The notes: generated by a model from the letters alone, not told the origin. Counted from the first letter of the stretch, positions 16,486 to 30,299 are shown. The stretch: 64,000 nucleotides of DNA from Mesobacillus subterraneus (GCF_023715485.1 NZ_JAMBOF010000005.1:186001-250000); one strand, 5' to 3'. Numbers and translations: made by a program.

Positions 16486-17040
16486 ATGGCAGCAGTAGCC
16501 GGCGAATTACTCACATTAATCTTGATGGCATTCGCGTTAGGAATGGATGCATTTTCCGTAGGTCTCGGAATGGGCATGTTCAGGCTGACGAAAAGGCATA
16601 TATTTAAAATCGGCGTCACCATCGGTTTGTTCCATGTGTGGATGCCGTTGCTTGGAATGGCGGCAGGCAGGTTCTTATCCGAGCAGTTCGGAGCGATTGC
16701 TGGCTATATCGGCGGGGGGCTGCTGATTTTGCTTGGAGTCCAGATGATCTGGGCAAGTTTTAAAGAAGATGAGACAAGTCTCATTACACCGGTGGGCAAA
16801 GGCTTATTTATTTTTGCATTGAGCGTCAGCCTCGATAGCTTTTCCGTCGGCCTTACACTGGGAATTTACGGAGCAAGAACGCTGCTTGTGCTTGTGTGCT
16901 TCGGCGTGGCAGCAATGGTCCTCACTTGGGCTGGACTATTGGTGGGGCGGAGAGTGCAGGGATGGCTTGGTACATATAGTGAAGCGCTTGGCGGCAGCAT
17001 TTTACTCGCTTTTGGGATCAAATTGCTTCTGCCATTATAG
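16486..17040 (+). CDS. mntP: Manganese efflux pump MntP
   Basis: A 184-residue membrane protein with six predicted helices that exports Mn(II). The two halves each carry the family motif: [14 protein letters not shown] (about 17-30) and [14 protein letters not shown] (about 113-126), with the paired aspartates expected for metal transport. The ATG follows GAGGGGGAGAAAGAC. It corresponds to B. subtilis YwlD/MntP in the same gene order. I see no yybP-ykoY manganese riboswitch in the 190 bp before it. Confidence 0.93.
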   Translation: MAAVAGELLTLILMAFALGMDAFSVGLGMGMFRLTKRHIFKIGVTIGLFHVWMPLLGMAAGRFLSEQFGAIAGYIGGGLLILLGVQMIWASFKEDETSLITPVGKGLFIFALSVSLDSFSVGLTLGIYGARTLLVLVCFGVAAMVLTWAGLLVGRRVQGWLGTYSEALGGSILLAFGIKLLLPL

Positions 17041-17050
17041 GTTTGGAACT

Positions 17051-17078
17051 TACACCTGATTTTCAGGTGTATTTTTTT
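17051..17078 (+). terminator. Rho-independent terminator of mntP
   Basis: TACACCTGA and TCAGGTGTA form a 9-bp stem followed by TTTTTTT. Confidence 0.9.
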
Positions 17079-17113
17079 ATAAGAAAAGAAAGTATAAATT
17101 TCACTTTGAGAAA

Positions 17114-17300
17114 TGTCCAGCTCCAGCGCCTAGCCAGTTTTCATCTCTGACATGCTTCTTCGAGTATCTTGCGAGAAGCGTTAGCTTTGAGCAGCTCGAG
17201 TCGCTTCGGTTCGCTCGAGTGGAGTCAAAGAACGACTTCACCGGTCGGCTCTCCAGCGCTTTTCGGGGCTGACCAAGGCGCTTGCGCTTTTCTTTTAGCC
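17114..17300. repeat. Intergenic repeat family B, copy 2 (longer)
   Basis: The block begins TGTCCAGCTCC and ends near GCGCTTGCGCTTTTC. It shares the exact core GTCAAAGAACGACTTCA and CTCCAGCGCTTxTCGG with 3379-3500, but carries about 60 extra bases containing GCTCGAGTCGCTTCGG and its inverse CGAGTGGAG. It carries no gene. Confidence 0.75.
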
Positions 17301-17372
17301 AGGCCGAAAATGATATATGTGAAAAAATATTTTATAATAAAGAATAATAGAACTGTTACAGGAGGGAAGAAC

Positions 17373-17810
17373 ATGGCGCGCATATTATTTGTCTGCACCG
17401 GAAACACATGCCGAAGCCCGATGGCGGAAGCGATATTAAAAAGCAAGCAGCTTCCAGGGGTTGAAGTGAAGTCAGCGGGAGTTTATGCGGCAAATGGAGC
17501 AGAAGCTTCAATTAACGCAAAAATAGTACTCGAGGAAAATGACATCAGCCATGATCATCGCTCCACGACTTTAACAAAGGGCGAACTTGATTGGGCTACA
17601 TTGATTCTGACCATGACGCAAAGCCATAAGGGACTGATCTTGAGCCATTATCCACACGCTTCCGAAAAAACTTTTACATTAAAAGAATTTGCTGAAGAGA
17701 AGCACAACCTTGATGTGGCCGACCCTTTTGGCGGGAACGAACAAATTTATCGCGAAGCTTTTAAAGAAATTCAAGAAAGTATCGAAAGAATCATAGATAA
17801 AATCCGATAA
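17373..17810 (+). CDS. ywlE: Protein-arginine-phosphatase YwlE (low-MW PTP family)
   Basis: A cytoplasmic phosphatase (145 aa). The P-loop is C8-T-G-N-T-C-R14-S; T12 is the residue that in YwlE favours phosphoarginine over phosphotyrosine, and the general acid is D117 in ADPFGG. YwlE counteracts the McsB arginine kinase that marks proteins for ClpCP. A longer frame to 17169 runs through the family B repeat and is rejected; GGAGGGAAG lies just before the ATG at 17373. Gene order mntP-ywlE-rpiB follows B. subtilis, with a chemoreceptor inserted. Confidence 0.93.
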   Translation: MARILFVCTGNTCRSPMAEAILKSKQLPGVEVKSAGVYAANGAEASINAKIVLEENDISHDHRSTTLTKGELDWATLILTMTQSHKGLILSHYPHASEKTFTLKEFAEEKHNLDVADPFGGNEQIYREAFKEIQESIERIIDKIR

Positions 17811-17996
17811 TAACCTTGAGGAGATTCTATTAGGCTCTTTTCGTGAATTTTTTGTTGCTTTATAACCAAATGAGGGCACCTGGATTTTTACGGGTATGAA
17901 GTCCTCTCTATAAGAAGTACACGGGATTAATACTTGGTTCGAAAGCAACAATCTGTGCGAAAACAGTATTTTATTACTTTTTCAGGGGGATTATCA

Positions 17997-19292
17997 GTGG
18001 GGTCTAAACGCAGCTACAAATTCGGTCTAAGAAAGAAAATGGTCTGGCTGACAACCGTGTTGGCAATCATTACTTATTCAACTAGCGCATTCTTTATTTA
18101 TGTTCTTTATCCTTACGTTCAAAAATTTATTGAGATTAATTCTGTTGTCTATACGGGGGCGGTTCTCGGAATGGGGATCTTTTGGTCCGGTTTCCTTGCT
18201 TACATGGCAGCGGGACTGATCATTAAGCCGCTGCAAAAGCTTGAGCAGTCAGCGCTGATGGCCGCTCAGGGTGAGATTGGCGAGGATGCCGAGGTCTCTA
18301 AATCGGATGACGAAATCCGTTCGCTTGGACTAGCCTTCAATAATATGCTGGCAAACCTGCGGGAAATGGTCACCCAGATTGATACGAATTTTAAAGAAAC
18401 AAATGAAAAAGTCATTCGGATTTCCGGCCAGTCAGCGGCTGCTTCACAGCAGGCATCCATTATCTCGACAACGATTAAAGAGATTGCAGCAGGCGCTGAC
18501 TCTTCAGCTTTATCAACCCAAAGTACAGCGGAATCAGTTGATGAAGTCATCAGGATTGCTGAAGACGTCCAGGAAAAAGCAAAGGCATCTGAATCGATTT
18601 CCGTAGAAATGGTAAAAGACCTGCAGGAATCGAAAAATGCGATCCATTCTTTGATTTCCGGGATCGAAAGACTTGCAAACGATAACCGCGAATCACTGGG
18701 TACTGTTAAAAGATTAGAAGATAACGCGACAAAAGTAGAGCAAATCATCCAGCTCGTAGGCGATATCGCAGCCCAGACAAACTTGCTTGCGCTGAATGCT
18801 TCAATTGAAGCAGCGAGGGCAGGCGAGCATGGCAAGGGTTTTGCTGTCGTGGCCGAGGAAGTAAGAAAGCTGGCTGATCAAAGTGCGGACGCCGTTCAGG
18901 GCATATCTCAATTGATCCAGAACATTCAAACTGAGGTTCATAGTGTTGTCGGCCAGATCAGCCGACAGGTTGAAACCGCAAATAGCGAAGCGAAAAAAGG
19001 TGAAAAAACAAATCAGGTCATTGATGAAATGACGAAAACGATCAATGAGATGGCCGAGGTCATCCACACCATCACCGGACTTGTTGATACGCAAATGGAA
19101 ACGATCCAGCATACTTCAACACAATCACAGGAAATGGCTGCGATCGCAGAAGAAACATCGGCAGGAGCCTTGAGTGTAGCTTCAGCAGCAGAGCAGCAGG
19201 CAGAAGTGATGGGAAATGTAGAGGAGCTAGCCGTCGAACTGAAGACCCAGGCGGAAAAATTAAAAGGTACGATTACGAAGTTTTCTTTATAA
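17997..19292 (+). CDS. Methyl-accepting chemotaxis protein
   Basis: A 431-residue receptor. Two membrane segments (about 13-35 and 48-73) are separated by only some 12 residues, so there is almost no external ligand domain; the signal may be sensed in the membrane or inside the cell. A HAMP domain (about 73-125) precedes the coiled-coil signalling domain, whose hairpin tip reads [20 protein letters not shown]. The start GTG at 17997 is set by AGGGGGA (17984-17990). It is not in the equivalent B. subtilis locus. The ligand is unknown. Confidence 0.9.
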   Translation: MGSKRSYKFGLRKKMVWLTTVLAIITYSTSAFFIYVLYPYVQKFIEINSVVYTGAVLGMGIFWSGFLAYMAAGLIIKPLQKLEQSALMAAQGEIGEDAEVSKSDDEIRSLGLAFNNMLANLREMVTQIDTNFKETNEKVIRISGQSAAASQQASIISTTIKEIAAGADSSALSTQSTAESVDEVIRIAEDVQEKAKASESISVEMVKDLQESKNAIHSLISGIERLANDNRESLGTVKRLEDNATKVEQIIQLVGDIAAQTNLLALNASIEAARAGEHGKGFAVVAEEVRKLADQSADAVQGISQLIQNIQTEVHSVVGQISRQVETANSEAKKGEKTNQVIDEMTKTINEMAEVIHTITGLVDTQMETIQHTSTQSQEMAAIAEETSAGALSVASAAEQQAEVMGNVEELAVELKTQAEKLKGTITKFSL

Positions 19293-19296
19293 GACG

Positions 19297-19324
19297 AAGC
19301 CGCAGCTGATGCTGTGGCTTTTTT
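19297..19324 (+). terminator. Rho-independent terminator of the chemoreceptor gene
   Basis: AAGCCGCAGC (19297-19306) and GCTGTGGCTT (19311-19320) form a 10-bp stem with one G-T pair, then TTTT. Confidence 0.9.
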
Positions 19325-19355
19325 GTAATTGGAAAAAATCCTGTGGAATTTCCAG

Positions 19356-19475
19356 TTCGCTATAAAAACGAGAATTTCGCTATTAAAAATTGTTTTTCGC
19401 TATAAAAAGGATTTTTTCGCTATTAAATCCTGATTATCGCTATAAAATCGTCGATTTCGCTATTAAAATTTTTGA
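19356..19475. repeat. Array of six direct repeats with exact 20-nt period, locus 1
   Basis: The core TTCGCTATWAAA begins at 19356, 19376, 19396, 19416, 19436 and 19456, always exactly 20 nt apart. The variable base alternates A, T, A, T, A, T. The remaining 8 nt of each unit differ between copies. The fifth copy starts TATCGC. A second six-copy array of the same core lies at 33339-33458. Apart from this the 19325-19631 gap shows nothing. Confidence 0.9.
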
Positions 19476-19631
19476 CCCAATGAAAAGAGCTGGATTTTAC
19501 CAGGAAGTTTTCAGGTTTAACCAGCTTTGTTGGCGCTCTGACCCGATTTCTTTATAAATTCGAGCGAATATGAGAAAATAACGGTAGAATTGATCGCCCC
19601 GCAAGCAGGGAATACATAGGAGGATTTTACA

Positions 19632-20072
19632 ATGAAAGTTGCAATTGCTTCAGACCATGGCGGAGTGAATATCCGCGAGGAAATCAAAAGCTTGATGGAC
19701 GAAATGAACATTCAATACGAAGATTTTGGCTGTGAATGCGGTACATCTGTTGATTATCCAGACTATGCGCTTCCGGTTGCTGAAAAAGTGGCAAACGGCG
19801 AGTTCAATAAAGGTATATTGATCTGCGGGACAGGGATCGGCATGAGCATTGCCGCGAACAAGGTAAAAGGAATCCGCTGCGCTTTGGTGCATGATGTGTT
19901 CAGTGCAAAGGCCACACGCCAGCACAATGATAGCAACGTCCTCGCGATGGGTGAGCGTGTCATCGGGCCAGGACTTGCCCGGGAAATTGCGGCAGCATGG
20001 CTGTCTACTGAATTCGAAGGTGGCCGTCACGAAAACCGCGTAGGCAAAATAAAGGACTATGAAAACAAATAA
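19632..20072 (+). CDS. rpiB: Ribose-5-phosphate isomerase B
   Basis: A 146-residue RpiB/LacAB-family isomerase that interconverts ribose 5-phosphate and ribulose 5-phosphate. It has the N-terminal SDHGG (7-11), the active-site cysteine C65 in ICGTGIGMSIAANK and the NVLAMGERVIG anion-hole loop. GGAGG precedes the ATG. It lies upstream of ywlG and glyA as in B. subtilis, and no terminator is seen before ywlG. Confidence 0.95.
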   Translation: MKVAIASDHGGVNIREEIKSLMDEMNIQYEDFGCECGTSVDYPDYALPVAEKVANGEFNKGILICGTGIGMSIAANKVKGIRCALVHDVFSAKATRQHNDSNVLAMGERVIGPGLAREIAAAWLSTEFEGGRHENRVGKIKDYENK

Positions 20073-20183
20073 AAGTTGATTTACCCGGCAGGCGTGGAGA
20101 ATACGCCTCGAGTTTCTGTGATCACTGCAAAGGCTGGCTTGAACTCCTGTTTCCTGTCCAGTCCGCTGCTTTAAAAACTACAA

Positions 20184-20765
20184 ATGGGGGCGATGGCACT
20201 GGCAATCGAACAATGGGAAGCAGAATTGAATTCAATCATCACTGATTTTAATGATCAGGTCCAGCTGAAAAAAGGCCAGGTACTAGTTGTTGGCTGCAGC
20301 ACGAGTGAAATCATCGGGCAACGGATTGGCACCGCTGGGACAGAAGAGGTAGCGGCAATGGTATTCAGGCAGCTCCGCGATTTTCAGGTGAAAACAGGGA
20401 TCCAGCTCGCCTTCCAATGCTGTGAGCATTTAAATCGTGCAATTGTAGTCGAACGGACAACTGCGGTACAGAGGGATTTAGATGAAGTAACGGTCATCCC
20501 TGTAAGGACCGCTGGCGGCGCAATGGCTGCTCATGCCTATCAAAACCTGGAGGATGCAGTTGTCGTTGAATTCATAAAAGCCGATGCCGGCATCGATATC
20601 GGTGACACTCTGATCGGCATGCATATGAAACATGTTGCCGTGCCAGTGCGCGTTCCGCAAAAAAGCATAGGGCATGCACATGTTACTATGGCTAAAACGA
20701 GGCCTAAACTGATTGGTGGAGCGCGTGCGGTTTATGAGCGGACGAAGGAAAATGAATCCTGCTGA
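20184..20765 (+). CDS. ywlG: UPF0340 (DUF436) family protein YwlG
   Basis: A cytoplasmic protein of about 190 aa, unknown in function but highly conserved in Bacillota. Family signatures are [27 protein letters not shown] with paired cysteines, [15 protein letters not shown] and [14 protein letters not shown] (here [14 protein letters not shown]). The start is unclear: ATG at 20184 has no ribosome binding site, while ATG at 20193 has GGGGG only 2 nt before it. Position between rpiB and glyA matches B. subtilis. Confidence 0.85.
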   Translation: MGAMALAIEQWEAELNSIITDFNDQVQLKKGQVLVVGCSTSEIIGQRIGTAGTEEVAAMVFRQLRDFQVKTGIQLAFQCCEHLNRAIVVERTTAVQRDLDEVTVIPVRTAGGAMAAHAYQNLEDAVVVEFIKADAGIDIGDTLIGMHMKHVAVPVRVPQKSIGHAHVTMAKTRPKLIGGARAVYERTKENESC

Positions 20766-20822
20766 TGCAAGCTGATTTTTTGGAGATAAATTAGGAAGAT
20801 TGATAATGCAGGACAATTCCCA

Positions 20823-20889
20823 ATTCCCGAGTTAGAAATAAATCATGGACGAGAAGTTCGGTCGGTTCATCCTTTCCTTTCATTATAAT
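20823..20889 (+). promoter_or_regulatory. Candidate PurR operator and promoter of glyA
   Basis: Two PurBox-like sequences face each other: CCCGAGTT near 20826-20833 and, inverted, AAGTTCGGTCG near 20854-20864. The second overlaps the -35 zone of a TATAAT at 20884-20889. glyA belongs to the PurR regulon in B. subtilis, which suggests the same here; the first box is only a partial match. Confidence 0.45.
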
Positions 20890-20957
20890 ATCGGCTAAAA
20901 TAAGAATGAATTTTCTAATAACGGAACAACGCAATACATATAAGAGGGGGAACTTAA

Positions 20958-22199
20958 GTGAAGCACTTGTCACAGCAGGACAGCCAGCTATTTGCAGCAA
21001 TGCAGGATGAATTGAAGCGCCAGCGCACGAAAATCGAATTGATTGCATCGGAGAACTTTGTCAGCGAGGCCGTGATGGAGGCACAGGGTTCTGTGCTTAC
21101 GAATAAGTACGCAGAAGGCTATCCAGGCCGCCGCTATTATGGCGGATGTGAACACGTGGATGTTGCCGAAAATATCGCCCGCGACCGCGCGAAGGAAATT
21201 TTCGGAGCAGAGCATGTTAACGTCCAGCCGCATTCTGGTGCCCAGGCGAATATGGCCGTTTATTTCACGATCCTTGAGCAGGGCGACACTGTCCTGGGAA
21301 TGAATTTATCGCACGGCGGACACCTGACACACGGAAGCCCGGTCAACTTCAGCGGCATCCAGTATAATTTCGTTGAGTATGGTGTTGACGAAGAAACACA
21401 GGTCATCAACTACGATGTTGTTCTTGAGAAAGCGCGCGAGCACAAGCCAAAGCTGATCGTTGCAGGTGCGAGTGCATATCCAAGAGCGATCGATTTCAAG
21501 CGTTTCCGTGAAATCGCGGATGAAGTCGGAGCATATTTGATGGTGGATATGGCCCACATTGCTGGTTTAGTAGCAGCAGGCCTTCACCAGAATCCAGTTC
21601 CATATGCGGACTTTGTCACAACCACTACTCATAAAACGCTTCGCGGACCACGCGGCGGGATGATCCTTTGCAAAGAAGAATTCGCGAAGAAAATCGATAA
21701 GTCAATCTTCCCTGGCATCCAGGGCGGCCCGCTTATGCATGTGATCGCTGCGAAGGCTGTTGCTTTTGGCGAAGCCTTGCAGGATTCTTTTAAAGAATAT
21801 GCGAAACATATTATTTCAAACGCAAACCGCCTGGCAGAGGGCTTAAAGAAAGAAGGCATCGACCTTGTTTCTGGCGGAACAGATAACCATCTTCTGCTGA
21901 TCGACCTGCGCTCACTCGGTTTGACAGGGAAAGTAGCCGAAAAGGTGCTTGATGATATCGGCATCACAGTAAATAAGAATACAATTCCTTTCGACCCTGA
22001 AAGCCCGTTCGTGACAAGCGGTATCCGCATCGGTACTGCAGCAGTGACAAGCCGCGGCTTCGGTGATGAAGAAATGGATGAAATAGCTTCATTAATCGCC
22101 TTCACTTTGAAAAATCATGAAGATGAAGAAAAACTTGAAGAAGCAAGAAAGCGTGTCGAGGAATTGACAAGCAAATTCGAATTGTATCCAGAGCGTTAA
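20958..22199 (+). CDS. glyA: Serine hydroxymethyltransferase
   Basis: A PLP enzyme (413 aa) converting serine and tetrahydrofolate to glycine and 5,10-methylene-THF, the main one-carbon source for purine and thymidylate synthesis. The PLP lysine is K226 in [14 protein letters not shown]; other landmarks are [15 protein letters not shown] and HSGAQAN. The start is GTG at 20958 after AGAGGGGGAAC. It is a single-gene unit with its own promoter region and terminator. Confidence 0.97.
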   Translation: MKHLSQQDSQLFAAMQDELKRQRTKIELIASENFVSEAVMEAQGSVLTNKYAEGYPGRRYYGGCEHVDVAENIARDRAKEIFGAEHVNVQPHSGAQANMAVYFTILEQGDTVLGMNLSHGGHLTHGSPVNFSGIQYNFVEYGVDEETQVINYDVVLEKAREHKPKLIVAGASAYPRAIDFKRFREIADEVGAYLMVDMAHIAGLVAAGLHQNPVPYADFVTTTTHKTLRGPRGGMILCKEEFAKKIDKSIFPGIQGGPLMHVIAAKAVAFGEALQDSFKEYAKHIISNANRLAEGLKKEGIDLVSGGTDNHLLLIDLRSLGLTGKVAEKVLDDIGITVNKNTIPFDPESPFVTSGIRIGTAAVTSRGFGDEEMDEIASLIAFTLKNHEDEEKLEEARKRVEELTSKFELYPER

Positions 22200-22230
22200 G
22201 AGCAGGTTTTTTTCATCAAAGAAATGCCAC

Positions 22231-22262
22231 AGCGGTCCTCATTGAATGAGGGCCGCTTTTTC
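22231..22262 (+). terminator. Rho-independent terminator of glyA
   Basis: AGCGGTCCTCAT and ATGAGGGCCGCT form a 12-bp stem with one G-T pair and a TGA loop, then TTTTT. Confidence 0.92.
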
Positions 22263-22382
22263 TGGGAAAAATCACTAGGCTGCACCGGTTGCTTGTGAGA
22301 AGGTTTTTCTGTAAAATTAGACGAAGTGTGATTCAGCAGATCTTACATATAACAGACAGGTGTTCACAACTCATTTACCTGA

Positions 22383-23027
<645 letters not shown>

Positions 23028-23046
23028 GAGAATTATACAAATTTGG

Positions 23047-23074
23047 AGCACCTCATTTTTGGGGTGCTTTTTTC
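23047..23074 (+). terminator. Rho-independent terminator of upp
   Basis: AGCACCTC and GGGGTGCT form an 8-bp stem with one T-G pair, loop ATTTTT, tail TTTTTT. Nothing else is evident up to 23319. Confidence 0.88.
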
Positions 23075-23319
23075 TGTCCATGTTCATGAAGATAAAACTA
23101 CAGATTTCTAGAGAGATGATATAGGGAAATCTCGTGATTTTTAGGAATAAGTGCAGTAACTTTAAGAAAAAACCGCATTAACGAATGTAAAAATAAACAT
23201 GCTTATTCTATAGTGAATGAGCTTTACAGAAGCATCAGTATGATCCTCCTAATATTCCTTGCTTGCATACTAATTCAGCAAATTTGAAACGCTAAGCAAT
23301 AAAAGGGAGGCCTATCATA

Positions 23320-25629
23320 ATGAAAAAGCGTATTTTTCTCATCATTTTCCTATCATTTTTCCTGCTAGCGGCCTTCAAACCGGCAAAACTTCAGCATCCG
23401 CCGCTTCCAGCTGAAGATCCTCACGAGGAAAAAATCGCGATTGTCCTGACTGAGCACCCCGTAACAGAAAAAGAAATCAGCCGGCAGCTTCAAAAACTGC
23501 AAAACACTAAATTACGCCGCATCTTCAGGCATGCAATCGAAGGCTATTCCGTTCAGGGACCGATTTCTGAACTAAGACAGCTTGAAGTGGCGAACGAGAT
23601 AAAACTTGTTTCTGAGGTGAAAACGTACAAGGTAGAGAATTCGTCGCTTTTACAACCGAGAGCTAATTCTCACCAGCCCACCCGCTACCGTTCAAGCTCC
23701 AGCTTTATCGACAATTTCGAATTAATAGGTTCTGAAGCAGTCCGCGGTATTTTTGATCAAAATGGGGATCGCCTGACTGGCAAGGGGGTAACCATTGGAG
23801 TTATCGATACAGGGATAGATTACGAGCATCCGGATTTGCGCAGGAATTTTGCCGGCGGGCATGATTTGGTTGATGGTGATGATGATCCGATGGAAACGAA
23901 AGGTGTTGGTTTAAGGAGTACGCTTCATGGTACCCATGTGGCAGGTGTAATTGCTGCTAACGGAAGAATGAGAGGGATGGCTCCTGAGGCGAAAATCATT
24001 GCTTACAGAGCACTTGGTCCTGGTGGGAGCGGGACGACCGAGCAGGTAATTGCCGCTATTGAGGAAGCGATAAAAGATAAGGTGGATATCCTGAATCTTT
24101 CGCTTGGAAATGATGTCAATGGCCCGGACCTGCCTATCAGCCTGGCGTTGAATAAAGCGGTGGACAATGGAATCGTAGCTGTGACTTCTTCAGGAAACTC
24201 TGGTCCGAACCGATGGACAGTTGGATCACCTGGAACAGCCTCGAAGGCTATTTCCGTTGGTGCGTCGACACCGCCTATGCAGGTTCCCTATGCGATCGGC
24301 TCAGGGCAGGCAAAAAAAATCAGGCTTGAACTCCTGCAGGGTTCAGACAAGTGGAATATTACCCAGAGCGAGAAGATTGTTTTCGCGGGTCTTGGCACAA
24401 AGGAAGAAATGAAAAACGTGAGAGATAAGCTCGTTTTGGTGGAGCGGGGGAAGCTTACTTTTACCGAAAAAGCAAAGAATGCCCTTGAAGCGGGATCGAT
24501 CGGCGTCATCATCCATAACAATACGAAAGGAACGTTTTTCGGAAATCTTGAAGAAAGCATGCCGATTCCGGTTGCGGCGATCAGCAAAGAAGAAGGGCTG
24601 GCCCTCAAAAAACAGATTGAAAGTGGACAATCACTACTAAGGATAGATTTAATAGAAGAAAAAGATATACTTGCGGATTTCAGCTCTCGCGGTCCGGTGA
24701 CGGTCACGTGGGAAATCAAGCCGGATATCGTCGCGCCGGGAGTGGCGATCAACAGCACGATTCCAGGAGGCTACCTTAGCTTACAGGGAACGAGTATGGC
24801 CTCACCTCATGTCGCTGGTGCTGCCGCCCTTATTAAACAGGCGCATCCGGATTGGAGCCCTCAAGAAATCAAGGCGGCGATCATGAACACAGCAATACAG
24901 ATTGCCGACAGAGACGGAAAAGCTTATAAAGCGTTTGAACAAGGTGCGGGAAGAATCCAGACTGAAGCAGCGATCAAAACAGAAAGTATTGTCATGCCAG
25001 GGTCGCTCCAATTTGGAAAGTTCCAGCTCAGTGATAATATGCACCGTCACAGCGCAAAGCTCGAAGTCAAAAACACAAGCACCAGCCGGAAAAACTATTC
25101 ATTCTCGATACCTAAAAGGGAACCCGGCTTAGAGTGGGAGCTGCCATTGACATTCGCACTCGAACCGGAGGAAACGAGAAAAGTTGAAATCGCGATGAAG
25201 GTCAGCCCGGAGTTTTTAAAAAAGAAACTCCATGATGGCAGCCTGATTTTAGATGATGGAAGAAATAAAATTCGCATCCCTTACTTATATGTCCTTGAGG
25301 AACCAGATTACCCTCGCGTCATGGGGTTCGACTTCGCGCCTGCTGACAATGGGGAGGCCTACCGTTATGAAGTCTATTTGCCTGGCGGAGCGGATGAGTT
25401 TGGCATTGCCCTCTTTGATCCGGATCAGTACCGATTTGTCGGTTTCCTTGATTGGGGTAGAAAGCTGAAAAAAGGGATGGCAGGCAAAGAAATTCCTGTC
25501 GAAGAATTGCCAGAAGAGGGTGTTTATCTGGCGAAGGTTTTTGCGAAGAAAGCTGGGCGAGAAAGTACAATAGAGGCGGTTATTACAATTAATAGAAAAC
25601 AAGCAGAAAACAGGGCTGGAAGAAGGTGA
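23320..25629 (+). CDS. Secreted subtilisin-family serine protease with PA domain (Vpr-like)
   Basis: A 769-residue exported S8 protease. After a signal peptide (about 1-20) come an inhibitor-I9-type propeptide (about 38-105) and the catalytic domain with D163 (VIDTGIDYEHPDL), H203 (LHGTHVAG), oxyanion N293 (SSGNSG) and S492 (GTSMASPHVAG). A protease-associated insert (about 345-445) splits the catalytic domain, as in B. subtilis Vpr (806 aa). A beta-rich tail of some 200 residues follows. The triad is intact, so it should be active. It has no counterpart at this locus in B. subtilis. Confidence 0.92.
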   Translation: MKKRIFLIIFLSFFLLAAFKPAKLQHPPLPAEDPHEEKIAIVLTEHPVTEKEISRQLQKLQNTKLRRIFRHAIEGYSVQGPISELRQLEVANEIKLVSEVKTYKVENSSLLQPRANSHQPTRYRSSSSFIDNFELIGSEAVRGIFDQNGDRLTGKGVTIGVIDTGIDYEHPDLRRNFAGGHDLVDGDDDPMETKGVGLRSTLHGTHVAGVIAANGRMRGMAPEAKIIAYRALGPGGSGTTEQVIAAIEEAIKDKVDILNLSLGNDVNGPDLPISLALNKAVDNGIVAVTSSGNSGPNRWTVGSPGTASKAISVGASTPPMQVPYAIGSGQAKKIRLELLQGSDKWNITQSEKIVFAGLGTKEEMKNVRDKLVLVERGKLTFTEKAKNALEAGSIGVIIHNNTKGTFFGNLEESMPIPVAAISKEEGLALKKQIESGQSLLRIDLIEEKDILADFSSRGPVTVTWEIKPDIVAPGVAINSTIPGGYLSLQGTSMASPHVAGAAALIKQAHPDWSPQEIKAAIMNTAIQIADRDGKAYKAFEQGAGRIQTEAAIKTESIVMPGSLQFGKFQLSDNMHRHSAKLEVKNTSTSRKNYSFSIPKREPGLEWELPLTFALEPEETRKVEIAMKVSPEFLKKKLHDGSLILDDGRNKIRIPYLYVLEEPDYPRVMGFDFAPADNGEAYRYEVYLPGGADEFGIALFDPDQYRFVGFLDWGRKLKKGMAGKEIPVEELPEEGVYLAKVFAKKAGRESTIEAVITINRKQAENRAGRR

Positions 25630-25652
25630 AATTCTTCCCGGCCCAGTTCTTT
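25613..25652 (+). terminator. Hairpin at the 3' end of the protease gene
   Basis: GGGCTGG-AAGAA pairs with TTCTT-CCGGCCC (one bulged C). The stem overlaps the stop codon, and the tail is AGTTCTTTAATT, so it is a modest terminator. Confidence 0.5.
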
Positions 25653-25726
25653 AATTATAATTCTACAATAGGGTTACTGGTATAATTTTTCAGTGAAAAC
25701 TTTGTGAATTTTTTCACCCCAATGGA

Positions 25727-25755
25727 TTGACATTGACAATTGCCTATTGTATGCT
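25727..25755 (+). promoter_or_regulatory. Candidate sigma-A promoter of the atp operon
   Basis: TTGACA (25727-25732), 17 nt, TATGCT (25750-25755). It lies 130 bp before the first atp gene. A second TTGACA follows at 25733-25738. A leader hairpin (25810-25820 with 25833-25844) sits between promoter and gene. Confidence 0.6.
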
Positions 25756-25885
25756 TACAAAGGGCATAAAATGATAAGGTTTTCAATGTTGATTTGCAAG
25801 CTTTTTTAAGTGAAAATATTGTTTTTTCAAAAAATATTTTTCACCCCCTGAATGATCCATTCTCAAACGTGAGGATGCGTTTTTT

Positions 25886-26107
25886 ATGCGCCGAAACAAC
25901 CGCCACCCATTTCAAGCGATGGCACTCATGTCCGCTATACTATCTCAATTGGTAGGCTCCATTTTAATTGGCATATTTTCCGGAAGATGGCTGGACCGCA
26001 CCCTTGGTACAGAGCCACTTTTCTTAATATTCGGATTGCTGATCGGATTGGCGGCAGGTGTGTATGCCATGCTCCGCCTTGTTCAACACTTCTTTTCGGG
26101 AGACTAA
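25886..26107 (+). CDS. atpZ: AtpZ/AtpI-family small membrane protein
   Basis: A 73-residue protein with two membrane helices (about 12-32 and 44-66). It matches the AtpZ type encoded ahead of atpI in Bacillus pseudofirmus, where AtpZ and AtpI are linked to magnesium supply and ATP synthase assembly. The glycine-rich second helix (FGLLIGLAAGVYAMLRLV) is typical. The ribosome binding site is weak (AGGATG). It is first in the operon, 8 bp before atpI. Confidence 0.8.
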   Translation: MRRNNRHPFQAMALMSAILSQLVGSILIGIFSGRWLDRTLGTEPLFLIFGLLIGLAAGVYAMLRLVQHFFSGD

Positions 26108-26114
26108 GCCATCA

Positions 26115-26486
26115 ATGGAAATCAAGGACATGTTCATCCGCCAGCGTAAATACATATTTACCTTGTTGTCCCTCTATGTAATTGGGTACGGCTTTACAAG
26201 CTATCAATCTGTTTTTGCCGGGTTGATCATTGGTACAAGCCTAAGCCTTTTTAATTTGTGGCTGCTTGCAAGGAAAATGAATAACTTCGGGGACTCGGTG
26301 TTGCAGGGGAAGAAGGTGCGTTCGCTCGGTTCGCTATCGAGGCTCGCAACCGGAGCGCTTGCTGTGATCATTGCGATGGAATATCCTGATCGCATCAATC
26401 TGATCTTTACGGTTTTGGGATTAATGACATCCTATATTGTCATTATGATAGATTTTTTTGTCCAGTCTTTTCAGAAACGTAAATAG
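26115..26486 (+). CDS. atpI: ATP synthase protein I
   Basis: A 123-residue membrane protein with four predicted helices, encoded at the head of atp operons and helping c-ring assembly or ion supply. The ATG at 26115 is used; the frame extends to 26058 but that part overlaps atpZ in another frame. A GGGAGA lies upstream in the atpZ end. It is followed closely by atpB. Confidence 0.85.
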   Translation: MEIKDMFIRQRKYIFTLLSLYVIGYGFTSYQSVFAGLIIGTSLSLFNLWLLARKMNNFGDSVLQGKKVRSLGSLSRLATGALAVIIAMEYPDRINLIFTVLGLMTSYIVIMIDFFVQSFQKRK

Positions 26487-26502
26487 CGGGGAAGAGAGGT
26501 GA

Positions 26503-27219
<717 letters not shown>

Positions 27220-27278
27220 TATATACCTGTTCATTTAATGGACAAAACTTTTTAAAACTATATTTTTTCATACATTAA

Positions 27279-27509
<231 letters not shown>

Positions 27510-27522
27510 TTAACTAAATTGA

Positions 27523-27558
27523 AATGGCGAAGATCATTCCGCGCGAACCTTCGCCATT
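27523..27558 (+). other. Hairpin between atpE and atpF
   Basis: AATGGCGAAG (27523-27532) and CTTCGCCATT (27549-27558) form a perfect 10-bp stem just after the atpE stop. No T run follows, so it is more likely an mRNA 3' stabiliser or processing site than a terminator. Further small hairpins (GACGC/GCGTC near 27630) fill the gap to atpF. Confidence 0.6.
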
Positions 27559-27576
27559 CTATTATGTAGGCAATGA

Positions 27577-28766
<1,190 letters not shown>

Positions 28767-28775
28767 GATTCGTAG

Positions 28776-30299
<1,524 letters not shown>

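Noticed and set aside
19356-19475. CRISPR array
   Set aside because: The 12-nt core and 8-nt filler are far too short, and no cas gene is present. The same applies to 33339-33458 and 50537-50660.
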